Position numbers and translations under genes: made by a program | Shown: positions 46,973 through 56,700 of the stretch, piece by piece | Layout: the number at the start of each line of letters is the position of its first letter | Numbering within the stretch: position 1 is the stretch's first letter | Notes under the pieces: model-generated | Seen by the model: the letters and a program-made list of their open reading frames with translations, nothing else | Database searches by the model: none | What the model was told of the DNA's origin: nothing | Assembly (NCBI RefSeq): GCF_006439335.1 | Contig: NZ_SAWY01000041.1 | Span: forward strand, 130,775 to 194,774 | DNA length: 64,000 nt | Source: Litorilituus lipolyticus | GTDB lineage: Bacteria; Pseudomonadota; Gammaproteobacteria; Enterobacterales; Alteromonadaceae | Direction: 5' to 3'

Positions 46973-48076
46973 ATGATTGATTGTAAAATGATTTTGCTGA
47001 TGGTTTTAACTTTCACTAGTTATCCGATTACAGGTTTTGCAGCTGATAATTCAGTGCCTTCAGAGAAGGAATTAGTGAAAGAGCAATGCAATAAAGTCTG
47101 TGAGCAAAAACAAGAAAATTCATATTTAAAGCAAATAGAAAAAAGGCAAAACCCTGTATCGAGTGTTGGCTACGAGCCAGTAAACCCGAGCGCGCTTCCT
47201 CCCAGAAATAGATGGTCTGACTTTTTGCCTATTTTGGGAAAAGAAGCGAGAGAACAGGGTTACTTATTACCCCTACCTTTTGGTATCTCTTTAGTGGGGT
47301 TAACACAAAAACAACCATTTGAAGTATCAAAAATAGGTTTAGCTTTTGATGGTCAAGAAGACTCTAACCTCAATGATTTTATTGGGGAAGTCGTTGAAGC
47401 AAAGAATTTAGAGGTGTCAGATAGTACGCTAAATTTAAGGCTTGATGCTTGGATCCTTCCTTTTTGGAATGTGTATGGTTTAGTTGGACGTACTAAGGGT
47501 AAAGCTGAACTCGAACTGGATTTTGAGTTGCCAATACCTACACCTTTGTTAATTGCTGCTGGGATTGGTAATGGTTTAAATGCAAAAAGGTGTGAAAGTG
47601 TTGAATTGCCTTACACAGGACCCGCGCCTGGCTCATGCTTATTGTCATCACGAGGTATTGATACTACCTTGCATTTTGAAGGTACTGTTTTAGGTTATGG
47701 CACAACGATAGCGGGTGGCTACGGTGATTTTTTTGGTATGTTTGATATGAACTACACAGAAGCTGATATCAATATTGCCATAGATAAATCTAAGCAAACG
47801 GTATATTCAGCTCGTCTTGGTTGGAATGGTAAGATTGGTCTTTTTCAAGGTCAAATATGGGTGGGAGCCATGAAGCAAGATATTGAACAAACGCTTAATT
47901 TGCCAGTACCCACCACAGATATTGCTGTAGTTATCGACCAGCATGTCAGTTCGCCATATAATTATTTAATTGGTGCACAGTGGAATATCACAGAAGAGTG
48001 GGCTGTTATTGCTGAAACGAATTTTGCCTTTAGTGACAGACAGCAATTCATGATGCAGTTGGGCTATAGGTTTTAA
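46973..48076 (+). CDS. Outer-membrane beta-barrel protein of unknown function
   Basis: The product is 367 residues from ATG 46973. A signal peptide (ILLMVLTFTSYPITGFA) is followed by a polar segment with Cys-rich VKEQCNKVCEQKQE, then alternating strands: LPLPFGISLVGLTQKQPF, LRLDAWILPFWNVYGLVG and TTIAGGYGDFFGMFDM. The end MQLGYRF has the terminal Phe of outer-membrane barrels. I cannot name a substrate. The next gene begins 14 bp later and is probably co-transcribed. Confidence 0.75.
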   Translation: MIDCKMILLMVLTFTSYPITGFAADNSVPSEKELVKEQCNKVCEQKQENSYLKQIEKRQNPVSSVGYEPVNPSALPPRNRWSDFLPILGKEAREQGYLLPLPFGISLVGLTQKQPFEVSKIGLAFDGQEDSNLNDFIGEVVEAKNLEVSDSTLNLRLDAWILPFWNVYGLVGRTKGKAELELDFELPIPTPLLIAAGIGNGLNAKRCESVELPYTGPAPGSCLLSSRGIDTTLHFEGTVLGYGTTIAGGYGDFFGMFDMNYTEADINIAIDKSKQTVYSARLGWNGKIGLFQGQIWVGAMKQDIEQTLNLPVPTTDIAVVIDQHVSSPYNYLIGAQWNITEEWAVIAETNFAFSDRQQFMMQLGYRF

Positions 48077-48089
48077 GGTAGATACAGCA

Positions 48090-48527
48090 ATGAATGAGAT
48101 TATGACAGAGCAGTTGCCGTTAACGATTCATATTTCTGCAGATTTATTGGCACAATTTAGCAAGCTCAACTCCGTGATAAATAAATTAGAAGCGCAATTA
48201 AATTTCCATACCTTAACAGCTAATTGGTATGGTGATGAAGAAGATATCCTGACTATAGAACTGTATGTAGAATCCCCAGAAAGTTTTGATGAACGCAAAG
48301 AAACTATTACTAGTACTAACCAACAAGATGATGTTCAAGTTGACTTTTTTTCTGATGATGTACTGAATTATGCAAAAACTAGACATAGCGTCTGCTATAT
48401 TGCCTTAACACAGTCTGAATTATCTCTGTTGCAGGAAAAGCCTAGTTTACTTGCGGATTTTCTTCGCATTAAATTGTCTAAAGTGCTTAATTTAATCGCT
48501 GATCATTATCAGTTACCAACAATTTAG
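48090..48527 (+). CDS. Conserved-looking hypothetical protein
   Basis: The product is 145 residues, acidic, with no signal peptide or membrane helix. ILTIELYVESPESFDERKE and QSELSLLQEKPSLLADFLRIKLSKVL are its most regular parts. I do not recognise the family. It lies between the outer-membrane protein and the pseudouridine synthase, 12 bp before the latter. Confidence 0.6.
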   Translation: MNEIMTEQLPLTIHISADLLAQFSKLNSVINKLEAQLNFHTLTANWYGDEEDILTIELYVESPESFDERKETITSTNQQDDVQVDFFSDDVLNYAKTRHSVCYIALTQSELSLLQEKPSLLADFLRIKLSKVLNLIADHYQLPTI

Positions 48528-48538
48528 GTTGTGACTTA

Positions 48539-49273
48539 ATGGCTATTAGTCGCGCACGTTTAGATCGTTTTTTATGTAAATTTCCTCAGTTTAATAAACA
48601 CAGTGTACGCTTACTACTTGCCCAGCAACGTGTTGTTATTAATGACACTATAGAAACAGCAAGTGATTGCTTAATCGATTACTTCACTAAAGTTGAAGTT
48701 GATGGTGTTGTTTTACAAAATAATATTCCGCATTACGTTATGCTGCACAAGCCTATAGGTGTTGTTTGCGCCACAACAGATACTAAACATAAAACCGTAA
48801 TGGACTTACTTAAGTATAGTTATAAAGCACAGCTTCATATCGTAGGTCGGCTTGATTTAAATACTTCGGGTTTAGTGTTATTAACCGATGACAGTCGTTG
48901 GTCTGAACGATTAACTCAGCCAGAGAGTAAAGTTGAAAAGCGATACATTGTGACTTTGGCAAATGCAATTTATGAAGACTATGCACAGGCCTTTGAGCAA
49001 GGAATGTACTTTCCTTACGAGGATATCACCACTAAACCAGCAAAATTTACTAAGTTATCAACTTATCAAGCTGAAGTTTGTTTAGTGGAAGGACGTTATC
49101 ATCAAATTAAGCGAATGTTTGGTCGATTTAGAAACCCTGTTGTTGCCCTACATCGACACTCAATAGGGTCCTTAGCGTTAGACGAACAATTAACGGTAGG
49201 GCAAAGTCGAGAATTAACAGCTAGTGAAGTAAAGACAATATTTGATTTATCTGCTATCAATTGCTGTACTTAA
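48539..49273 (+). CDS. RsuA/RluE-family pseudouridine synthase
   Basis: The product is 244 residues. An S4 RNA-binding region (RLDRFLCKFPQFNKHSVRLLLAQQRVVIN) is followed by the catalytic domain with YVMLHKPIGVVCAT, the motif VGRLDLNTSGLVLLTDD containing the catalytic aspartate, EKRYIV and EGRYHQIKRMFG. It should convert uridine to pseudouridine in rRNA, most likely the 16S uridine modified by RsuA; the exact position is inferred. Confidence 0.9.
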   Translation: MAISRARLDRFLCKFPQFNKHSVRLLLAQQRVVINDTIETASDCLIDYFTKVEVDGVVLQNNIPHYVMLHKPIGVVCATTDTKHKTVMDLLKYSYKAQLHIVGRLDLNTSGLVLLTDDSRWSERLTQPESKVEKRYIVTLANAIYEDYAQAFEQGMYFPYEDITTKPAKFTKLSTYQAEVCLVEGRYHQIKRMFGRFRNPVVALHRHSIGSLALDEQLTVGQSRELTASEVKTIFDLSAINCCT

Positions 49274-49355
49274 TTGTATTGTTGGTTCTCATATTCACTT
49301 GCTTTGCGTATAATCAATTAAAAAGAAAAATCCATTGATGGTGAGTGTGAGAAAC

Positions 49356-49658
49356 ATGAAAAAAAGAGTTTTAGTGACGGCGACTTTAGTTACTTTATTA
49401 GCGGGATGTTCAAGTTCAGACAATGCTTGTGAAGATATAACAATGGCAGCAGAACAGCTGCAACAGTGCCAGTCTTTGCATAAGCAAATAATTAATGCAA
49501 AAGGTCAGCCTATTTTGCGTACAGAATTAGAACGCAGATATCAAAAAGATTGTATTGATATTCGTTATTACCGTGATGATCAGCAATTAGCTAAATGTGG
49601 TAATAAGCATAAAGTTGAAAAAATTCGTGAATCAGCTCAAGCTGAGGCGAAACAATAG
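49356..49658 (+). CDS. Small lipoprotein
   Basis: The product is 100 residues from ATG 49356. MKKRVLVTATLVTLLAGC is a signal peptide with lipobox LLAGC. The mature part is short, with three further cysteines (ACEDI, QCQS, KDCIDI) and a charged tail. I do not recognise a family. It precedes the GGDEF/EAL gene by 124 bp. Confidence 0.7.
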   Translation: MKKRVLVTATLVTLLAGCSSSDNACEDITMAAEQLQQCQSLHKQIINAKGQPILRTELERRYQKDCIDIRYYRDDQQLAKCGNKHKVEKIRESAQAEAKQ

Positions 49659-49781
49659 CCATATTGGTTAGTTGTATTTTTTGTTGTAATATCCATTAGT
49701 GCCTTAAAGGTTGCTAGTGGGTATTTTACTAATGAATACCAATGCTTAAATAAATTTTTATTGGGATGAACTTATTTCTTT

Positions 49782-52373
49782 ATGAATAATTCAAATAAAG
49801 ATAAACATAATGAAGAACTCAATAATAGCACTGAACAACCAGGTGATTTAACCGAAGAGGTTTTATTATTACGCCAACAAAATAGAGAACTGCAAGCGCG
49901 ATATACAGCACTTTTTAGGTTAAACCAACTCTCACAAGAATGTGACCAACTCGCAAATTTTTATCCTCAAGTACACCGCACTATAGCCTCTTTAATGACG
50001 GCGAAAAACTTCTACATTGCACTTTATGAGCAAACCTTTAACACCTTAGAATTCGTTTATTATATTGATGAAAAAGATGAACGACCTGAAGGGGTGTTCG
50101 AAATTACTGAGTTTGAAGGATCTTTTACATACTTAGTTGTAGAGTCAAAGCAAGCGTTATTGGTAACACCGTCACTGAGAAAGCAACTTATTGAAAATAA
50201 AAAAATAGTTGAGTTTGGCTCTCAAGGTACAGATTGGTTAGGTGTACCACTTATGCATGGTGATGAAGTTATTGGAGTCATTGTTGTGCAAAGTTATAGC
50301 GAAAGTATTCGCTATACAGAGCCAGATCTTAATATGCTTACCTTTGCCGCACAACATGTCGTCAGCGCCATGCTTAGATTGCAAGATCAGCAACGTTTAA
50401 AAAATGCTGTTGATGCTAGAACTAAAGAGCTCATGGCACAAATTCGTGAGCGTGAGAAGTCTGAGTTGCTCCAAGAATCCTTGTATAGAATATCGGAGCT
50501 CAGTAACGATGCTGAACTAGAAATCAATGAATTTTATGCCAAAGTTCACAATATCGTGGGCCAGCTCATTAATGCGACGAATTTTTATATCGCAAAGTAT
50601 GATGCAGATAATCAGCTTTTAAATTTTTATTACTATGTTGATGAGAAAAGAGATGCGCGAAATGGCGAATTTAAATCTAGGAAGTTATCGAATCATTTTT
50701 CAGAATTAGTATTAAAGCGAAAAGAGACAATCTTGCTCTCTCAGCAGGAGATGCAAGAGCTTTATCGGCAAGGTCAAACTATTGAACCTGATAAGGAAAC
50801 ACATTCTTGGTTAGGTGTGCCGTTAATTTATGGTGGGCAGATACTTGGGGTAATGGTGATTCAAAGTTATACCCAAAGCACGACCTATAGTAAGCAAGAT
50901 GGTGAATTATTAAACTTTGTTTCCCATCATGTTTCTGCGGCAATAAAACGAAGAGAATTAGCTGATTTTGAACGTAGAAGCCATGAGCTGTTAGAGCAGC
51001 AAGTTAAGCTGAGAACTTTAGCACTGGAAGAAGAGATTTCTCAGCGTAAGCAAGCAGAAAAGCTACTTAAACACACAGCAGCTCATGATAGTTTAACGGG
51101 GTTACCTAACCGTACTGTATTTATTGATTTATTGAATCATGCCATTGCTTGTAAGAAGCGAAAAGATGAGTTTTCTTTTGCTATTCTCTTTCTCGATTTA
51201 GATCGCTTTAAAATGGTTAATGACAGTTTGGGTCACCATGCGGGTGACAAATTACTGAAAATTATTGCGGCTGAACTACAAGCCCTCGTCCGTGATAAGG
51301 ATACGGTTGCTCGATTAGGTGGTGATGAATTTGTTATTTTGATTGAAGATTTAGAATCGAATCAAGAAGCGTTTGAAATATCAGATAGGATCACTGAATT
51401 TTTACAACAACCTTTCACTATTGATAATCAATTGGTTTATACCGGTACCAGTATCGGTATTTTATTTAGTGATGAACGTTATGAAAATGCCAATATCATG
51501 TTAAGAGATGCTGATACCGCTATGTATCATGCTAAAGATAGTGGCAAAGGACGTTATGAAGTGTTTGATGCGAGTATGCATAAGAAAGTACAAAATGCAT
51601 TAAGCTTAGAATCAGACATTCGTGAAGCGATAGATTGGAATGAATTTGAACCTTATTTTCAACCTATTCTGCAATTAGCAGATAATAAGTTAAAAGGATT
51701 TGAAGCCCTTGCTCGTTGGCAATCACGTAAACGAGGATTTGTTTATCCGAATGACTTTATTCCGTTAGCTGAAGAGACTGACTTAATTCTTGAAATTGAT
51801 CTGCAAATTATTGAAGCTTCGTGCAAAAAAATTAAGCATTGGCAAAACATGTTTGATGATGACAGCTTATATGTCAGTTGTAATTTGTTTTGTAAGCATT
51901 TTTTCAGTTCTAGCTTGCCGCGCGATATAGAAAAAATATTGCACTCAACAGGACTCGCCCCGCAAAATTTACGGATTGAACTTACAGAAAGAGCATTGTT
52001 AGAAAATGCTGATGTTGTGTTAGCTAATATGCAAGCGCTTAAAAGAATGGGCGTAAAGATTTTGCTCGATGATTTTGGAACGGGTTATTCGAGTTTAAGT
52101 TACTTACACCGCTTCCCAATTGATGTACTCAAGATTGACCGATCATTTATTAGTAATGTTCACGAACATGAAAACCATCGAGCTATCATAAAAACCATCA
52201 TTGATCTTGCAACCAATTTACAAATGGCAACGGTTGGTGAAGGGATTGAAAATCTAGCAGATGCACAGTTGTTACAGCAAATGGATTGTTTATATGGGCA
52301 AGGGTATTATTTTGCTAAACCCATGTCAGCACTAGATTGCACCTCTTATATTGGTAGTATGTTAACAAACTAA
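49782..52373 (+). CDS. Second GAF-GAF-GGDEF-EAL c-di-GMP enzyme
   Basis: The product is 863 residues without a membrane helix. An N-terminal coiled segment (EEVLLLRQQNRELQARY) precedes two similar GAF-like domains (FYIALYEQTFNTLEFVYYID, DWLGVPLMHGDEVIGVIVVQ; and FYIAKYDADNQLLNFYYYVD, SWLGVPLIYGGQILGVMVIQ). Intact GGDEF is at about residue 512 and intact EAL at about 640, with DDFGTGYSSLSYL. Both c-di-GMP synthesis and breakdown are possible. The GAF pairs resemble each other and the protein at 26896, so they are probably paralogues. Confidence 0.93.
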   Translation: MNNSNKDKHNEELNNSTEQPGDLTEEVLLLRQQNRELQARYTALFRLNQLSQECDQLANFYPQVHRTIASLMTAKNFYIALYEQTFNTLEFVYYIDEKDERPEGVFEITEFEGSFTYLVVESKQALLVTPSLRKQLIENKKIVEFGSQGTDWLGVPLMHGDEVIGVIVVQSYSESIRYTEPDLNMLTFAAQHVVSAMLRLQDQQRLKNAVDARTKELMAQIREREKSELLQESLYRISELSNDAELEINEFYAKVHNIVGQLINATNFYIAKYDADNQLLNFYYYVDEKRDARNGEFKSRKLSNHFSELVLKRKETILLSQQEMQELYRQGQTIEPDKETHSWLGVPLIYGGQILGVMVIQSYTQSTTYSKQDGELLNFVSHHVSAAIKRRELADFERRSHELLEQQVKLRTLALEEEISQRKQAEKLLKHTAAHDSLTGLPNRTVFIDLLNHAIACKKRKDEFSFAILFLDLDRFKMVNDSLGHHAGDKLLKIIAAELQALVRDKDTVARLGGDEFVILIEDLESNQEAFEISDRITEFLQQPFTIDNQLVYTGTSIGILFSDERYENANIMLRDADTAMYHAKDSGKGRYEVFDASMHKKVQNALSLESDIREAIDWNEFEPYFQPILQLADNKLKGFEALARWQSRKRGFVYPNDFIPLAEETDLILEIDLQIIEASCKKIKHWQNMFDDDSLYVSCNLFCKHFFSSSLPRDIEKILHSTGLAPQNLRIELTERALLENADVVLANMQALKRMGVKILLDDFGTGYSSLSYLHRFPIDVLKIDRSFISNVHEHENHRAIIKTIIDLATNLQMATVGEGIENLADAQLLQQMDCLYGQGYYFAKPMSALDCTSYIGSMLTN

Positions 52374-52415
52374 ATCGATATGTAGATCTGCTCACTTAGG
52401 CAGCAAATCGCCTAT

Positions 52416-53357
52416 TTATACAGTTGATATTAATCTATTAAATGCATTGAAAAATGCTTGTTCTAAAGTTTGCATTTGCGCTTCACTTAAGGCTTTCTTC
52501 ATAGAGCCATAGGTAATGGCTTGATGTGCATAACAGACTAATTCGGCTTGATGCCAAGCCTTTAAAAGTGTTTCAAAGTCAGCTAGATGAATCCATTGAG
52601 TTAAATATGCTTTAACAATGTTCTGTTTTTCTTCACCTTCAGGCATTCTAAAAATATACGTCCCATCTATAAAAGGGTGAGAAATACACGAATCACTCCA
52701 GTCAAAGAAAAGATACTTTCCATTGCTAATTGCAATGTTTTCTATATGAAGATCTCCATGAACAAGCGTATTAGGCATCTGGAATTTCTCTAATGCTTTA
52801 ATAGCTTTAGTCACAGACAAAATGATGTTGTCTCTATTCGCTTCAATCTCATTAGGTAAACATTGGGTAATGGTAGCGTTATTCAACAACTCATTTAATT
52901 GCGCTGGAATATTTGCTATTGGTCGATTCAAGCAGCCATTTAGTTTTAGCTCATTTAAGTGGTTAATTGATTTAATTTGAAAAAGTGCAAAAACCTCGAA
53001 GGCATTAGCCCAAATAGTTTTATCAGTGTCTTCAGGTAAACTACCGCCAAAGTCATTAGTAATCATCCATTGGTTGTCTTGGGAAACGTTTAAGACTTCA
53101 GGAACAAACTTGGGTAATAATTTTGATAATGAAGCACAAACTTGTGATTCATTAGAGAAAAGTGGCAGAAATGCTGTGGATTTAAAGTAGTAAAAGCCTG
53201 CATCCGTTTTTTGTTTTAAGATTAGACCTAGTGCCCAACCAGAAACTCGTTCAAGGTTACCTATAGGCTCTAAACCATGTTCAGTTAAACTTTGATTAGT
53301 CCACTTTTGAACAGACTCCAGCCATTCAGCAGATTCCCAGTCTAAAATATCCATCAT
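52416..53357 (-). CDS. APH-fold phosphotransferase
   Basis: The product is 313 residues. TLVHGDLHIENIAI is the catalytic Brenner motif and YLFFDWSDSCISHP the DFG-like metal site of aminoglycoside phosphotransferase/choline kinase-fold enzymes. YYFKST in the N-lobe may supply the ATP-binding lysine. The substrate is unknown: small alcohols, sugars or amines are possible. It is transcribed toward the GGDEF/EAL gene. Confidence 0.85.
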   Translation of the reverse strand: MMDILDWESAEWLESVQKWTNQSLTEHGLEPIGNLERVSGWALGLILKQKTDAGFYYFKSTAFLPLFSNESQVCASLSKLLPKFVPEVLNVSQDNQWMITNDFGGSLPEDTDKTIWANAFEVFALFQIKSINHLNELKLNGCLNRPIANIPAQLNELLNNATITQCLPNEIEANRDNIILSVTKAIKALEKFQMPNTLVHGDLHIENIAISNGKYLFFDWSDSCISHPFIDGTYIFRMPEGEEKQNIVKAYLTQWIHLADFETLLKAWHQAELVCYAHQAITYGSMKKALSEAQMQTLEQAFFNAFNRLISTV

Positions 53358-53734
53358 CGTTTACGTTGTATTATTGTTGTTATAAGGCAAAGAATTATAA
53401 CGAGGTTAATATATTGAAACAATGTACTTCATTTGCTTAAAGCGTAACCTACGCCTATGGTACAAAACGATAGCGCACCATTCGCAGTATGCGTATCCAA
53501 TAAGAGCTGATAACACCAATGGAGTTATAGTTAGAGTATTAACTTTAATTATACAGTATTTTCTATGGTTAAAGTTGTCTTTTTCATAATTTAATTTGGT
53601 TAAATGCAGAATTTAACCAGCACATTCTGTTGTTTTTTTCATAAAATTCGCCCACAAATTGTATATCATTAAGAAACGACTATAACTAGAACAGGTCGTT
53701 ATTGCCTTAACAAAACTGTTTTGAGGACATTTAC
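53358..53734. promoter_or_regulatory. Intergenic region upstream of putA
   Basis: About 380 bp between divergent genes. It contains a perfect inverted repeat at 53597-53619 and a possible sigma-70 promoter (TTGTAT at 53659, 16-bp spacer, TATAAC at 53681). A weaker AACGAC/GTCGTT repeat flanks the -10. No gene is seen. Confidence 0.45.
53597..53619. promoter_or_regulatory. Perfect inverted repeat upstream of putA
   Basis: TGGTTAAAT (53597-53605) and ATTTAACCA (53611-53619) are perfect complements across GCAGA. It is about 115 bp before the putA start, a reasonable place for an activator or repressor such as the adjacent Lrp-type protein. Confidence 0.55.
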
Positions 53735-56700
53735 ATGCTTTTTACTGGTTCATTAACAACTGACTGCCCAATTAGACAAAAAATTCGTGAGTTTTATCGT
53801 ATAGATGAAAATGTTGCCGTAGATCATATCTTACCTTCAGCTGAAGTGAATGTAAGTGCGCGTAGTAGAGCGTGGGAACGTGCGCGTAAGATGGTATTGA
53901 AAATTCGTAAAGATCAAGAAGGCAATGGTGCCATTGATGCTTTACTTAATGAGTACTCACTTTCATCTGAAGAAGGTGTAGTATTGATGTGTTTAGCAGA
54001 AGCTTTACTGCGTGTACCGGATAAGAACACACAAGATGAGTTAATCAGAGATAAGATTTCTCAAGGGCAGTGGAGCTCCCACTTAGGTTCAAGTGATTCG
54101 TTATTTGTAAATGCTTCGTCATGGGGCTTGTTAATTACAGGCTCTATGGTGGGTTATGCTGATAAACGTAATCAAGATCGATTTGGTTTATTGAAGAAAA
54201 CAGTGGGTCGTTTAGGTGAACCTGTTATTCGTAAGTCAATGAACTATGCCATGAAAGTGATGGGCAAGCAGTTTGTTATGGGTGAAAACATTACAGCTGC
54301 AACTGAACGTGCTGCAGAAAAAGAGCAGTTAGGTTACGTGTATTCATACGATATGCTAGGTGAAGGCGCTCGTACCATGAAAGATGCGGAGCGTTACTTA
54401 AAAGCCTACCAAGATGCGATTGATGAAATAGGTAAAGTGGCTGCGGGTAAAGGTATGGGGAAAAACGACCCGCGTAAAACTCCTGGTATTTCCGTTAAAC
54501 TATCAGCGATTCATCCTCGATATGAATTTACTCATCAAGCACGCGTGATGGAAGAGTTAGTACCTAAGCTTAAAGCCCTTTGTTTACAAGCGAAAAGCTA
54601 TAATATCGGCTTGACTGTAGATGCTGAAGAATCTGAGCGTTTAGATATTTCTCTAGATATTATTGAAGCAGTTTTCTCTGATAGTGATTTAGGTGATTGG
54701 CAAGGTTTTGGTATTGCTCTGCAAGCCTATCAAAAACGAGCGATTCATGTTGTTGATTGGTTACGTGAATTAACTATTCGTGTTGATCGCAAAATGATGG
54801 TTCGTTTGGTAAAAGGTGCTTATTGGGATACCGAAATTAAGAATGCGCAAAAAGATGGTTTAAGTCACTTTCCTGTATTTACCCGTAAGTCATCAACCGA
54901 TGTGTCTTATCATGCTTGTGCAAACAAGTTACTTGAATATCGTGACAGCATTTATCCGCAATTTGCTACGCACAATGCCTACACAGCAGCTACTATTGTT
55001 GAACTAGCAGGTGATGATAAAGAAGGTTTCGAGTTTCAATGTTTACACGGTATGGGTGACTCGCTTTATGATCAAATCGTTAGTGAAGAAGGAATTCAGT
55101 GTCGTATTTACGCGCCTGTGGGTCATCATGAAGACTTGTTAGCATACTTAGTACGTCGTTTACTTGAAAATGGCGCAAACTCTTCTTTTGTAAACGCTAT
55201 TGTTGATGAGTCTCAACCCGTTGAGTCTTTATTAGAAGATCCTGTTGAAAAAACTCAGCGCTTAAAAGATAAGTACAATAAGCAAATCATCAAACCTATT
55301 GATTTATATGGTGCTGAACGTGATAACTCTAAAGGGCTAGATTTAACCGATATCACTGAGATTACACCACTTAAAGCCGCGTTAGATAATTGGTTTGTTG
55401 ATAACTTACTTAACAAGAATGATGTGCCAGATGGCGCAAAAGCAGTTAAAAACCCAGCAAACCATAGTGAAATTATTGGTTATCAAACACATTTAACCAC
55501 TGAGCAAATGCAAGCTCAAATTGATAAAGCACAAGCGACTTTCGAAACCTGGTCGAAAACGCCTGTGCAAGAACGCGCTGATTTATTGTGCCGCATCGGT
55601 GATATTTTAGAGCGTCATATGGATGAACTCATTGCACTATGTATTAAAGAAGCCGGTAAAGTGGCACAAGATGGTATCGATGAAGTGCGTGAAGCAGTAG
55701 ATTTTTGTCGCTATTATGCTGCTCGTGCTATTGAACTTAATGAAGATGACCGTCTTGAAGCACGTGGTGTAGTGCTATGTATTAGCCCTTGGAACTTCCC
55801 ATTAGCGATTTTCTTAGGACAAGTAGCTGCGGCAATTGCTACGGGTAATACGGTATTAGCAAAGCCTGCAGAGCAAACTAGCCTTATTGCCTTGCGCACT
55901 ATTGAACTAATGGAATCAGTTGGTTTACCTGATGGGGTTGTACAAGCATTAATTGCACGTGGTAGCCAAGTGGGTAATGTGGTTATTCCTGACTCAAGAA
56001 TCCAAGCGGTTATGTTTACCGGTTCAACAGATACAGGTACGCGTATTTCTCAAACCTTAGCTGAGCGTGGTGGTGATCAAGTACCTTTAATTGCTGAAAC
56101 GGGTGGCCAAAACTGTATGGTGGTTGACTCTACTGCTTTACCAGAGCAAGTTGTTGATGATGTTATTTCATCAGGCTTTCAAAGTGCAGGTCAACGTTGT
56201 TCAGCATTAAGGGTATTGTTCTTACAAGAAGATATTGCTGATCAAGTCATTGATATGATTAAAGGTGCCTTAATGGAGATGCATGTTGGCAACCCTGCAA
56301 AATTAAGCACAGATATTGGTCCGGTAATTGATCAAAAAGCCCATGACTCATTAACGGCTCATGCTCAATATATGGAAACACACGGTAAGTTAATTTACCA
56401 ATGTGAAATTTCAGATGAAGTGGCTGATAACGATCATTACTTCTTTGCACCACGTTTATATGAAATTGAAGATATCAGCGTTTTAAAAGATGAAGTGTTT
56501 GGTCCTTGTGTCCATGTAGTTCGCTTTAAAGGTGACGAAATAGAGTCAGTGGTTGATAAAATTAATAGTACGGGCTTTGGTTTAACTATGGGCATTCATA
56601 CACGTATTGAAAGCCGCGCTGTTGAATTAGCAAAACTATCTCGTGCAGGTAATATTTATATTAACCGTAATATGATTGGCGCCATTGTTGGTGTTCAACC

